Below, piece by piece: positions 35,867-44,592 of a stretch of DNA of 63,617 nucleotides. Below the pieces are notes generated by a model. That model was not told the DNA's origin. It worked only from the letters and a program-made list of their open reading frames with translations, and ran no database searches. The position numbers and the translations under genes are program-made. This DNA is from Microbulbifer halophilus. Lineage in GTDB: Bacteria; Pseudomonadota; Gammaproteobacteria; Pseudomonadales; Cellvibrionaceae. Position 1 is the stretch's first letter. Each line of letters starts with the position of its first letter. The DNA lies in the NCBI RefSeq assembly GCF_026183675.1, contig NZ_JAPIVK010000030.1, forward strand, positions 1 to 63,617, read 5' to 3'.

Positions 35867-36436
35867 CCGGGAAAGCCGGTGATCCATCACCGGTGGTTGG
35901 TATTCATCCATCAACGCCAGCAGCTCCGCCGGCCGATCGGCTTCCAGCAGCATATTCCGGTACTGCGGCCGCAACAGCTGTTCCGCCACGCAGTGATCCA
36001 GGAAGCTGGCCAGGTGCTGGAAGTAACTGCTCACATTCAGCAGACCGCAGGGCTTGCAGTGGAACCCCAACTGCGCCCAGGTGAGAATCTCGAACAGTTC
36101 CTCCAATGTACCCAGCCCGCCGGGCAGGGCAATGAAGCCGTCCGAGAGCGATTCCATCATGGCCTTGCGCTCGTGCATCGAGCCCACCACATGCATCTCC
36201 GTCAAATCGGGATGGGGCACTTCCCGCACGGCCAGCGCCTCCGGAATCACGCCGGTCACACGGCCACCCCCGGCCAGCACCGCATCGGCCACCGCGCCCA
36301 TCACACCGATACTGGCCCCGCCGTATACCAGCCCGATATCCCGCGCCAGCAGCTCTGCCGCCAGCGCCTCGGCCGCCTGCCGGTACTCGGGCCGGCGTCC
36401 GGGGTTGGAGCCGCAGTAGACACAGATATTCTTCAT
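35855..36436 (-). CDS. LOG family (TIGR00730) protein
   Basis: This 193-residue Rossmann protein carries the family motif PGGLGTLEE and an N-terminal YCGSNPG. LOG proteins are phosphoribohydrolases that release free bases, such as cytokinins or related adenine derivatives, from nucleoside monophosphates. The stop codon and last codons lie inside the 30-bp conserved block of the repeat element; a decayed copy of the last 11 codons lies at 43308-43340. It sits 3' of rtcR in the same direction and might belong with the RNA-repair locus. Confidence 0.88.
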   Translation of the reverse strand: MKNICVYCGSNPGRRPEYRQAAEALAAELLARDIGLVYGGASIGVMGAVADAVLAGGGRVTGVIPEALAVREVPHPDLTEMHVVGSMHERKAMMESLSDGFIALPGGLGTLEELFEILTWAQLGFHCKPCGLLNVSSYFQHLASFLDHCVAEQLLRPQYRNMLLEADRPAELLALMDEYQPPVMDHRLSRDDL

Positions 36437-36565
36437 TTAAGCTGTTTGCTCCGCTGATTACATCTTATAAGTTGTACATCGAAATCCGGGGGCCGTTTCC
36501 AGGCTGAAAACAGCTCATATGATGTATTCTCCCTGGCGGACACTCTTTCTTCAGGCAATAGCGGG

Positions 36566-38161
36566 CTAGGCTTTCAGCTCCTCAAACCGGATGCCATGCT
36601 TATCGAGCAACTGCCTGACCCGGTGGGAGTCGTTGCTGGATTTCTTCACCCGCCGGCTCACGTTGAACAATTTCCTGCCCGCCTCCGCCATCGAGCTGGA
36701 GTTTTGGCAAACCTGGATCAATGCAGCCAGCTTCAGTTGATCGTAGTAATCCATCTCCTCGCTGCTGCCATCCCCCAGGATATTTTCGATCGTCGCCTTC
36801 GGGCTTTCTTCGCTGTCCGCCGCCGTCTGCCACTTGCGCTTCAAGCGGCTGATCTCCTCGTTGACCACCTCGACCGTGATGCGCCCGCCGTCGGCGAGCG
36901 TCCCCATACGGGTAATACTGGCATTCAGGTCGCGGAAATTGGCCGACCAGCTGGCCTCCGGCGAGCGGCCAAAAGCGAGATATTTCTCCCGCGCCGCCTT
37001 GTTGAAACTGACCAGGTGCCCCGCCTTGTTGGAATAGGCTTCCAGCTCGTAATCGATATTGGGCTCCAGGTCCTCGATCCGTTCCTTCAGCGACGGCAGC
37101 TCGTAGGTCCACAGGTCGATCCGGGCCAGCAGGTCCGCGCGAAAGTTTCCCTCCCGGGCCTGCTGGCCCAGGTCCTTGTTGGTGCCGGCAATCAGCTGGA
37201 AATCGCTGCTCGATTCCCGGTCGGAGCCGAACGGGATAAAGCGCTTGTCCTCGATCGCGCGCAGCAGCATTGCTTGCTCGTCCAGCCCGAGCTCGCCGAT
37301 CTCGTCCAGGAATAGCAGCCCGTTGTGGGCCTCCTTCAGCAGCCCTGCGCGATCGGCCGTGGCGCCGGTAAAGGCGCCTTTCTTGTGGCCGAAAAGCGCG
37401 GACATGGTGTTTTCGCCCTTCAGCGTCGCGCAGTTGATGGCCACCAGCTGCCCCTCGAGCTTGCCGCGCTGCCTGCGCAGTTCGTACACCCGCTGCGCCA
37501 GCTGCGTCTTGCCGGCGCCGGTGGGGCCGGTAATCAGGATGGGCGCGTTGGAGCGGATGGAGACTTTCTCCAGCTGCTCGATCATGCGGTTGAAGGCGGC
37601 GTTGTTGGTCTCGATACCGCCCTTCAGGTAGACGGTGCCTTCCTGGTGTTCCTTCCGGAAGCGCGATGCGATCTGGTCGTACTTGGACAGATCCAGGTTG
37701 ATGATCTGGTACTGCCCCGGCAGGTTGCTGTCGCGTTTCGCCGGTGCCGTCTGCAGCAGCTGCCCGGGCAGGTAGCCGGCCTCGGTCAGCAGGTAGAGGC
37801 AGATCTGCGCCACGTGGGTGCCGGTGGTGATATGCACCAGGTAGTTTTCCCGGCTGCGTTTGAACGGATAGCCGCGGGCGAAGTCCAGCAGCTGGCTGTA
37901 CACCGTCTCGAAATCCCACGGATCGCGGAAGTTCACCCGGTGGTGGACCACCTCCGTCTCCGGCGACACACGGGCGATATCCTCCGTCACCTGGTCGGCC
38001 AGGCCCTGGGAGTGGTTGTCGAACAACAGTTCCAGCCGGTCGATCAGCAGATCGTCGTGCTGGCACATGGAAACGGTCGGCCGCCACTTGTCCCAGCGCT
38101 TGTCGCCCTTGCCGCGCCGATCCATGGTGGTGCCGAGAATACTGATAGCTACTGTTTTCAT
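36566..38161 (-). CDS. rtcR: RtcR, sigma-54-dependent activator of the RNA-repair operon
   Basis: The 531-residue regulator has an N-terminal CARF-type sensor domain (about residues 1-180), which in the Salmonella system senses RNA fragments with cyclic phosphate ends. A sigma-54 AAA+ domain follows, with Walker A GPTGAGKTQ near 210, the sigma-contact loop GAFTGA and Walker B LLFLDEIGEL. A C-terminal helix-turn-helix (SMAEAGRKLFNVSRR) completes the protein. It is divergent from rtcB, whose upstream region has a sigma-54 promoter, so the classic control circuit is present. Confidence 0.95.
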   Translation of the reverse strand: MKTVAISILGTTMDRRGKGDKRWDKWRPTVSMCQHDDLLIDRLELLFDNHSQGLADQVTEDIARVSPETEVVHHRVNFRDPWDFETVYSQLLDFARGYPFKRSRENYLVHITTGTHVAQICLYLLTEAGYLPGQLLQTAPAKRDSNLPGQYQIINLDLSKYDQIASRFRKEHQEGTVYLKGGIETNNAAFNRMIEQLEKVSIRSNAPILITGPTGAGKTQLAQRVYELRRQRGKLEGQLVAINCATLKGENTMSALFGHKKGAFTGATADRAGLLKEAHNGLLFLDEIGELGLDEQAMLLRAIEDKRFIPFGSDRESSSDFQLIAGTNKDLGQQAREGNFRADLLARIDLWTYELPSLKERIEDLEPNIDYELEAYSNKAGHLVSFNKAAREKYLAFGRSPEASWSANFRDLNASITRMGTLADGGRITVEVVNEEISRLKRKWQTAADSEESPKATIENILGDGSSEEMDYYDQLKLAALIQVCQNSSSMAEAGRKLFNVSRRVKKSSNDSHRVRQLLDKHGIRFEELKA

Positions 38162-38307
38162 GGCTATCGAATATAAAAGTTTGCTATCAAAAAAGATAGA
38201 TAAACGGCAATTCGATTTCGATCGAGGCTGTGGATAGCTTTCCAGATAAAAACAATAAATCCATAAAAATCAATCACTTAAAAATTTTTCCGATCCTTTG
38301 CGCAAAG

Positions 38308-38325
38308 TTGGCACCTTCCTGGCAA
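38308..38325 (+). promoter_or_regulatory. sigma-54 promoter of rtcBA
   Basis: TTGGCACCTTCCTGGCAA has GG at 38310-38311 and GC at 38322-38323 with exactly 10 bp between, the sigma-54 -24/-12 pattern. It lies 70 bp upstream of the rtcB ATG, downstream of the divergent rtcR. A CTATC-N6-GATAG dyad near the rtcR start (about 38182-38197) may belong to an RtcR site. Confidence 0.8.
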
Positions 38326-38395
38326 TAGCAGTGGGCAAGCGCGGGCAACGCAACAGCGGACAACACCGCAAACGCATTTGAACAAGGGAAGAGCA

Positions 38396-39622
<1,227 letters not shown>

Positions 39623-39629
39623 AGCAACC

Positions 39630-39671
39630 CCCCAGTCCCCTCTCCCCCCGGGAGAGGGTTAGGGAGAGGGC
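39630..39671. repeat. palindromic repeat, family C (rtcB-rtcA gap)
   Basis: CCCCTCTCCCCCCGGGAGAG followed by GGTTAGGGAGAGGG. The same unit occurs at 40858 and 41551 and, in shortened form, inside hsdR at 46863. Confidence 0.75.
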
Positions 39672-39738
39672 TGCCTATCGAAACCCCCTGAAATTTCAGC
39701 CTCCACCACACAAACAAAATGAGAAAAGGAAAAGAAAG

Positions 39739-40749
39739 ATGCTGGTTATCGACGGCTCACAGGGAGAAGGCGGCGGACAGATTTTTCGCTCGTCACTGAC
39801 GCTGTCCATATGTCTGCAAAAACCGGTGCGCATCAAAAATATCCGTGCCGGCCGCCGCAAACCGGGCCTGCTGCGCCAGCACCTCGCCTGCCTGCGCGCT
39901 GGCCGGGACATCTGCGGCGCGGAGATCTCAGGCGACCAACTGGGCGCGATGGAAGTGGTGTTCAAGCCGGGCCTGGTCCGGCCCGGCGAATACCGCTTTG
40001 CCATCGGCTCCGCCGGCAGCACCAGTCTTGTATTCCAGACGATCCTGCTGCCGCTGCTGCTGGCGGACGGCATCAGCGAGGTCTGCCTGGAGGGCGGCAC
40101 CCACAACCCCAATGCGCCCAGTTTCGACTTTATCGACAGGGCCTTCCTGCCGCTGATCTCAAAGATGGGATACCGCGCGGAGACCGAACTGGAGCGCTTC
40201 GGCTTCTACCCGGCCGGTGGCGGCCGCTGGCGAGCGCGCATCCGGCCGGTACAGCAACTGAAACCGCTGGACCTGCCCGAGCGCAGCGCCGTGTTGCAAC
40301 AGGAGGCCCTGGTGACCTCCTCCCATATACCGGCCCATATCGCCGAACGGGAACTGCAGAAAATCCGCAACAAATGCCACTGGCCGGAGCAGAGCCTGCA
40401 CCGGCGCCAGGTAGAGTCCGCCGGCCCGGGCAACATCGTCTCGCTGCGGGTTGTATCGGAGCAGGTTGCGGAAGTGATCGAAGTGGTGGGCGAGAAACAA
40501 CTCAGCGCAGAGCGGGTCGCCGGCCGCGCGGTCAAGGCACTGAACCAGTACCTGGCCGCCGACGTGCCGGTCGGCAAACACCTGGCGGACCAGTTGGTAC
40601 TGCCCATGGTGCTGGGCAAAGGCGGCCACTTCAGAACCCAGCAGCCCAGCCAGCACCTGCTGACCAATATCGAAGTGATCCGCCAGTTCACCGATATCCA
40701 GGTAAAGCTGGAACAGCAAAGCGACCTGGCCTGGAAAGTCACCGTCTAA
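39739..40749 (+). CDS. rtcA: RNA 3'-terminal phosphate cyclase RtcA
   Basis: The 336-residue enzyme converts RNA 3'-phosphate ends to 2',3'-cyclic phosphates with ATP and is the partner of RtcB. The family is fixed by GSQGEGGGQIFR at the N-terminus, EGGTHNPNAPSFDF near residue 120 and the C-terminal HLADQLVLPMVLGKGG, whose His is the adenylated residue. GAAAGGAAAAGAAAG precedes the ATG. It lies 116 bp after rtcB, with a family C palindrome between. Confidence 0.95.
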   Translation: MLVIDGSQGEGGGQIFRSSLTLSICLQKPVRIKNIRAGRRKPGLLRQHLACLRAGRDICGAEISGDQLGAMEVVFKPGLVRPGEYRFAIGSAGSTSLVFQTILLPLLLADGISEVCLEGGTHNPNAPSFDFIDRAFLPLISKMGYRAETELERFGFYPAGGGRWRARIRPVQQLKPLDLPERSAVLQQEALVTSSHIPAHIAERELQKIRNKCHWPEQSLHRRQVESAGPGNIVSLRVVSEQVAEVIEVVGEKQLSAERVAGRAVKALNQYLAADVPVGKHLADQLVLPMVLGKGGHFRTQQPSQHLLTNIEVIRQFTDIQVKLEQQSDLAWKVTV

Positions 40750-40857
40750 ACAACCGCAACACCGAGGACTGACAACAACGCAAGGAAGCCCACCCGCACA
40801 GGGGATGTGCAGGGGCAAAGAACACGGATCATCTGAAATACGGCCAACGACGCCCCC

Positions 40858-40899
40858 ACCCAGTCCCCTCTCCCCTCGGGAGAGGGCTAGGGAGAGGGC
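40858..40899. repeat. palindromic repeat, family C (after rtcA)
   Basis: CAGTCCCCTCTCCCCTCGGG followed by AGAGGGCTAGGGAGAGGG. It lies in the 336-bp gap between rtcA and the tRNA-like module; the rest of that gap shows no gene. Confidence 0.75.
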
Positions 40900-41085
40900 C
40901 GCCAACCAAGGCCCCACCTCTCGACCCCGCCACGCGGGCGGGAGAAAGAGAGAATGGCCACGCCACCCGCAGATGATCGTAAAAGAGTTTAGGAAAAATA
41001 CCCCCTCAACGGCGCTGGCTCCAACCCCAGCCCGGCGCAAAAGCCACTGGCAAATTGTGTACCGAGCGGGCAATTACCTGAACAC

Positions 41086-41156
41086 CACTTTGTAGCTCAG
41101 AGGTAGAGCAGCCGACAACAATCGGCCGGCCGCAGGTTCGACTCCTGCCAAAGTAC
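41086..41156 (+). ncRNA. tRNA-like RNA in the rtc operon
   Basis: The sequence folds as a near-complete tRNA. Acceptor ACTTTG (41087-41092) pairs with CAAAGT (41149-41154), with an unpaired C-A at the first position. The D arm is GCTC/GAGC (41095-41098 with 41106-41109) with loop AGAGGTA. The T arm is GCAGG/CCTGC (41132-41136 with 41144-41148) with loop TTCGACT. The anticodon arm GCCGA/TCGGC (41111-41115 with 41122-41126) has only a 6-nt loop, CAACAA, and no 3' CCA is encoded (ACCG follows). So it probably does not decode. Tandem tRNA-like Y RNAs beside rtcBA are known in Salmonella; this may be an equivalent, though no Ro60/Rsr gene is present. Confidence 0.65.
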
Positions 41157-41231
41157 CGTCGTCCGTAAAACGACCTATCTGGTAAAGGCGAAAGCCTGGG
41201 GTTCGAGTCCCCACAGGGCCACGGCCCTTTT
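41156..41231 (+). ncRNA. second tRNA-like (half-tRNA) module and terminator
   Basis: Directly after the first module come three arms. GTCGT/ACGAC (41158-41162 with 41170-41174) has a 7-nt loop CCGTAAA that resembles a tRNA-Tyr anticodon loop. AGGC/GCCT (41186-41189 with 41194-41197) is closed by a GAAA tetraloop. The T arm TGGGG/CCCCA (41197-41201 with 41209-41213) has loop TTCGAGT. CCGT (41156-41159) can pair with ACGG (41221-41224) to close the module. AGGGC-CACG-GCCCT (41215-41228) followed by TTTT looks like a terminator. No D arm is present. Confidence 0.55.
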
Positions 41232-41663
41232 GTGTGTATCAGAGGCCCATGGCCCCGAGGCGCCGTAGAACCGTTTCCTTCCGGGGAAACAGAACTTCAG
41301 CACTTCAGGGCGCCGGAAGCGCAGACGCCGCCGGTGGGCAACATTGCACGTCGTACAGCTACGCCGAATCCGTTGGCAGAGAGGGAAGCAGACTGTTGAT
41401 GCTTCCCACAACGCCGGCCGATCCGGCCAATGGTTGCACAACCTGCTCTGTTCAAACCGTCGCCCTCTGCGTTTCCGGGTGGGCCTCACCTTTGATGGCC
41501 ACAACAGCAACACAAACAACCAGCGGACGGAGACAAGCCACTCCCCGCACCAGTCCCCCCTCCCCGGGGAGAGGGTCAGGGAGAGGGGAACCGAACGAAG
41601 CCCCTTCCCCGACCTCCGTTCTACAAGCGGAGCGCAGAAAAGCAGTAGAGAAGGAGAAACAAA
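41232..41663 (+). other. gene-poor stretch between the tRNA-like RNAs and the slipin gene
   Basis: No convincing gene is seen in these 432 bp. Several hairpins occur: GTTTCC/GGAAAC near 41270-41287, GAAGCA/TGCTTC near 41388-41408, and GGCC-GAT-CCGGCC near 41418. A family C palindrome is at 41551-41588. The open frame running through it looks like a translated repeat. It may hold further structured RNA. Confidence 0.35.
41551..41588. repeat. palindromic repeat, family C (before slipin)
   Basis: CAGTCCCCCCTCCCCGGGGA followed by GAGGGTCAGGGAGAGGGG, the third family C unit in the rtc locus. Confidence 0.7.
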
Positions 41664-42818
41664 ATGTTGATATGGAAATGCATCGACATAGCCGATAGCG
41701 AACGCGCCTTCCTGTTCCGCAGAAACCGCTTCGTGCGCGTGCTCGAGCCGGGCCGCCACCGCGTAATGCAACTGGCCGGCCAAACCCGCATCGAGGTGCA
41801 CGATATCAGCAAGGTGCTGTTCGAGCGCCCCAACTCCAAGTTCCTGCTCAACAGCCACGCCGAAAAACTGGCGCCGTATATCGAATCCTACGAACTGACG
41901 GACACCCAGGTTGGCCTGCTGTACCGGGACGGTCATCTGGTGGATGTGCTGAACCCGGGCAGCTTCCTGCCCGTGTGGAAGGGCGTCGAACAGGTGCGCG
42001 TCGATATCATCGATATCAGCGAGGACTACACCGTCGACGAAAAGCTTGTCAGCCTGCTCGGCCGCGGCGCCGGGGTGACCAGGAAGGGCTCGGCCCTGCC
42101 CGCGATCCACTATGTGGAAGTGCCGGACGAACACCTGGGCCTGCTGACCGTCAACGGCAAGCTGGAACAGCGGCTGGCGCCGGGCAGCTACGGCTTCTGG
42201 AAATGCAACCGCTCCATCGGCGTACAGCTGGTGGACCTGCGCCTGCAGACCGTGGAAGTCAGCGGCCAGGAAATCCTGACCAAGGACCGCGTCAGCCTGC
42301 GCATCAACCTGAGCGCCAGCTACCGGGTATTGGACCCTGAAAAGGCCGTACTGAAGCTGGGCAAGTATGCCGAGTTCATCTACCGCGAACTCCAGCTGCG
42401 CTTGCGCGAAGCCGTGGGCACCCAGAGCCTGGACGAACTGCTGGAAGACAAGGACAGCCTGAACCTCGGCATCGCCCGGGACGTGCGCGACAAGCTGGCC
42501 CAGTACGGTATTGAAATCGCAACCGTGGGAGTCAAAGACATCATCCTGCCGGGCGATATGAAGCAGATCCTCAACCAGGTGGTGGAGGCCCAGAAGGAGT
42601 CCGAAGCCAACCTGATCAAGCGCCGGGAGGAAACCCAGGCCATGCGATCGCTGCACAACACCGCCAGGATGATGGAAAACAGCCCGGTGCTGATGCGCCT
42701 GAAGGAGCTCGAGGCGCTGGAACGGGTGACTGCACGGATCGACAAGATCTCTGTGTATGGCGGCTTGGAAGGTGTGTTGAACAACCTGGTCAAGTTGCAG
42801 CCTTCCGGTGCTTCCTGA
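41664..42818 (+). CDS. slipin (SPFH/band-7 protein) of the RNA-repair locus
   Basis: The 384-residue protein has no classical membrane helix. After an N-terminal region with repeated LEPGRHRV / LNPGSFLPVW / LAPGSYGFWK turns it contains an SPFH/band-7 domain (about residues 150-310) and a C-terminal helical oligomerisation part (VVEAQKESEANLIKRREETQAMRSLHNTARMMENSPVLMRLKELEALERV). Slipins of this kind are recurrent neighbours of rtcBA in bacteria, perhaps placing repair at a membrane. GAAGGAGAAACAAA precedes the ATG. A decayed copy of its 3' part lies at 43341-43717. Confidence 0.9.
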   Translation: MLIWKCIDIADSERAFLFRRNRFVRVLEPGRHRVMQLAGQTRIEVHDISKVLFERPNSKFLLNSHAEKLAPYIESYELTDTQVGLLYRDGHLVDVLNPGSFLPVWKGVEQVRVDIIDISEDYTVDEKLVSLLGRGAGVTRKGSALPAIHYVEVPDEHLGLLTVNGKLEQRLAPGSYGFWKCNRSIGVQLVDLRLQTVEVSGQEILTKDRVSLRINLSASYRVLDPEKAVLKLGKYAEFIYRELQLRLREAVGTQSLDELLEDKDSLNLGIARDVRDKLAQYGIEIATVGVKDIILPGDMKQILNQVVEAQKESEANLIKRREETQAMRSLHNTARMMENSPVLMRLKELEALERVTARIDKISVYGGLEGVLNNLVKLQPSGAS

Positions 42819-42867
42819 TAAGTCGCCTGCCTGTAGACACTCTGTGTCAATCAAGCGTTCATCGACT

Positions 42868-42955
42868 CGTCATACCGGCGAAGGCCGGTATCCAGTTCGG
42901 GGGCACCTGAACTCCTGTACCGGATCAAGTCTGCTAAAGGCTCCGTGCCGGAATG
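42868..42955. repeat. intergenic repeat, family B-like
   Basis: CGTCATACCGGCGAAGGCCG and GCCGGAATGAC flank a dyad region in the gap after slipin, similar to units near 30588 and 58861. Confidence 0.5.
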
Positions 42956-42999
42956 ACAGCTAAGGTGCAAGGGCGGGCCGCCTGGCTCGCCAGCGCCTG

Positions 43000-43316
43000 G
43001 CAAATCGTTGCTTTTTCACACATTTTTCCCGAGTCCCGTAACCATAGGGTTCGGGTGGGATACTCAAAACTTATTCACAGATTTATCCAATGAATATGTT
43101 AGTAACCGAACCTTCATTTTGGCCGCGCCGGAGCGGCTGGTTGCGGAAGGGGGAGTGAGTGCCTCCTAACCTCCGGCGTTAGTCTGGGTGGTTGGGTTGA
43201 AAGTTTCTCCAGCGAAAAGTTGTGAACAAGCAGGATTAAATGGGGGCTGGACTTTTCCCGAGCGTGCCCTGGTGCTGCCGCTGTACGGGAATGTTAAACA
43301 CAGGCTAGAGATCGTC
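43000..43316. repeat. second copy of the unrecognised element (copy 2, 317 bp)
   Basis: Direct repeat of 35551-35866, with the same 92-bp and 30-bp identical blocks at its two ends and a diverged centre of nearly equal length. The hairpin here is TCCAGC (43208-43213) with GCAGGA (43230-43235), one internal A-A, around a 16-nt loop with TGTGAA. The two copies bracket the LOG-rtcR-rtcBA-slipin locus. Copy 2 runs directly into a LOG-tail relic. Confidence 0.85.
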
Positions 43317-43340
43317 GCGAGAGATCCACTGGTCCATCGG
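43308..43340 (-). pseudogene. relic of the last 11 codons of a LOG gene
   Basis: On the minus strand this encodes PMDQWISRDDL followed by a TAG, against VMDHRLSRDDL and TAG at the end of the intact LOG gene (35855-35890). Seven of 11 residues match. It is cut off at the junction with the slipin relic. Confidence 0.65.
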
Positions 43341-43717
43341 GAAGATAAGGACAGCCTGAATCTCGGCATCGCCCTGGACGTGTGCGAACAGCTGGCCGAA
43401 CACGGCATCGAAATCGCAACCGTGGGAGTCAAGGACGTCATCCTGCCGGGCGATATGAAGCAGATCCTCACCAGGTGGTGGAAGCCCAGAAGGAGCCCGA
43501 AGCCAACCTGATCAAACGCCGGAAAGAAACCCAGGCCATGCGGTCGCTGCACAACACCGCCAGGATGATGGAAAACAGCCCGGTGCTAATGCGCCTGAAG
43601 GAGCTCAAGGCGCTGGAGCGGGTGACTGCGCGGATCGATAGGATATCGGTTTATGGGGGATTGGCGGGAGTGTTGAACAATTTGGTTAAACTGCAGCCTG
43701 CTGTTTCTTCGCAATAA
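43341..43717 (+). pseudogene. decayed 3' part of a slipin gene
   Basis: It starts abruptly at EDKDSLNLGIALDV, matching slipin residues from about 263, and runs to a C-terminus LVKLQPAVSSQ. One A is missing near 43471 (ATCCTCACCAGG here, ATCCTCAACCAGG in the intact gene), shifting the frame in the middle. There is no start codon or ribosome-binding site. A GC hairpin without a T tract (43722-43739) follows. Confidence 0.85.
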
Positions 43718-43813
43718 GAGACCCGCCCGTATGGGCGGGCAGGAGGCAGATTGAACTTTACGGTCATGTATAGAGCAATCTACTTCTTCTAAAGTTTTCT
43801 AAAGAAGGCTTGT

Positions 43814-44587
43814 TTAAGGAAGCGGAATGTCTCCGATGATCTTCAGCGCCATCCCATCCAACCGCTCTTTGGTTTTTTCCCACTGCGGCATGACCTGAGT
43901 CATCAACCGATAGAAACGTTCGCTATGGTTATGTTCGGCAATATGACAGAGCTCGTGAAGTATCACGTAATCGATACACTCTCGTGGCGCTTTGACGAGA
44001 TGTGGGTTGAGTGTCAAGCGGCCGTTGGGTGAACAGCTGCCCCACTGGGTTTGCATGGTGAGGATGCGCAGAGGCGGATGCTCGTTTGTCCATAGAGCCT
44101 GCTCAAGCATGGCATCGAGGCGCCTGGCAAAAATTTCTCTGGCGCGCGCTCGGTACCACGCGTCGAGTAAGCTTTGTACTTTATCGGCGCCTTTTTGCCG
44201 GACGCTCACTTCCAGTTTTCCACGAAACAGCTTTACGCCCTGAACCTTACCGGGTGCTTCGATAACCTTGAGAAGGTATTGCTTGCCCAGGTAGTAGTGA
44301 CTCTCGCCGCTGACATACCGACGAGGTGTAAGGTGTTCCAGACGCGCGCGGAAATCGCGCAGCTGCCTGTAGATCCAGCGTCCGCGTTTCTTAACCGTCG
44401 CCAGCACTTCGGCGTCGTCACATTGCGGCGGTGCCGCAACCTGCACACGACAGTCCGGGTGCACCTTGACCAGAACCCGGCGCACACCTTCGGTACGCGG
44501 CAGACGCTCGAAAAAAATTCGTTCGTCACCATAGTTGAAGCTCAGCCTGTAGCCTGAGCCATCCGGTTTTTGAATTGCAACACTCAT
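43814..44587 (-). CDS. YgjP-like zinc metallopeptidase (DUF45, WLM-related)
   Basis: The 257-residue protein contains HELCHIAEHNHSERFY, the HExxH zinc motif with its downstream His and Glu typical of the YgjP/DUF45 family, and the conserved TQWGSCSPNGRLTLNPHLVKAP. Such genes often follow hsdR in type I restriction operons, and here it begins 5 bp after the hsdR stop, as the last gene of the operon. Its role with restriction enzymes is not established; proteolytic control of the restriction subunit is one idea. Confidence 0.85.
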   Translation of the reverse strand: MSVAIQKPDGSGYRLSFNYGDERIFFERLPRTEGVRRVLVKVHPDCRVQVAAPPQCDDAEVLATVKKRGRWIYRQLRDFRARLEHLTPRRYVSGESHYYLGKQYLLKVIEAPGKVQGVKLFRGKLEVSVRQKGADKVQSLLDAWYRARAREIFARRLDAMLEQALWTNEHPPLRILTMQTQWGSCSPNGRLTLNPHLVKAPRECIDYVILHELCHIAEHNHSERFYRLMTQVMPQWEKTKERLDGMALKIIGDIPLP

Positions 44588-44592
44588 GGGAT

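Noticed and set aside
36600..38087. 495-codon alternative frame on the minus strand
   Set aside because: Out-of-frame reading of rtcR, rich in Arg, Gly and Ala; the RtcR frame has all motifs.
40805..41095. Short open frame between rtcA and the tRNA-like module
   Set aside because: It consists largely of the translated family C repeat (PLSPRERARERAAN) and runs into the tRNA-like sequence.
41086..41156. An ordinary decoding tRNA gene
   Set aside because: Anticodon loop of six bases, first acceptor pair C-A and no CCA; better described as tRNA-like.
41234..41698. 154-codon open frame before slipin
   Set aside because: Unnatural Ser/Thr/Arg composition, translated palindrome (SPGRGSGRG) and no ribosome-binding site.
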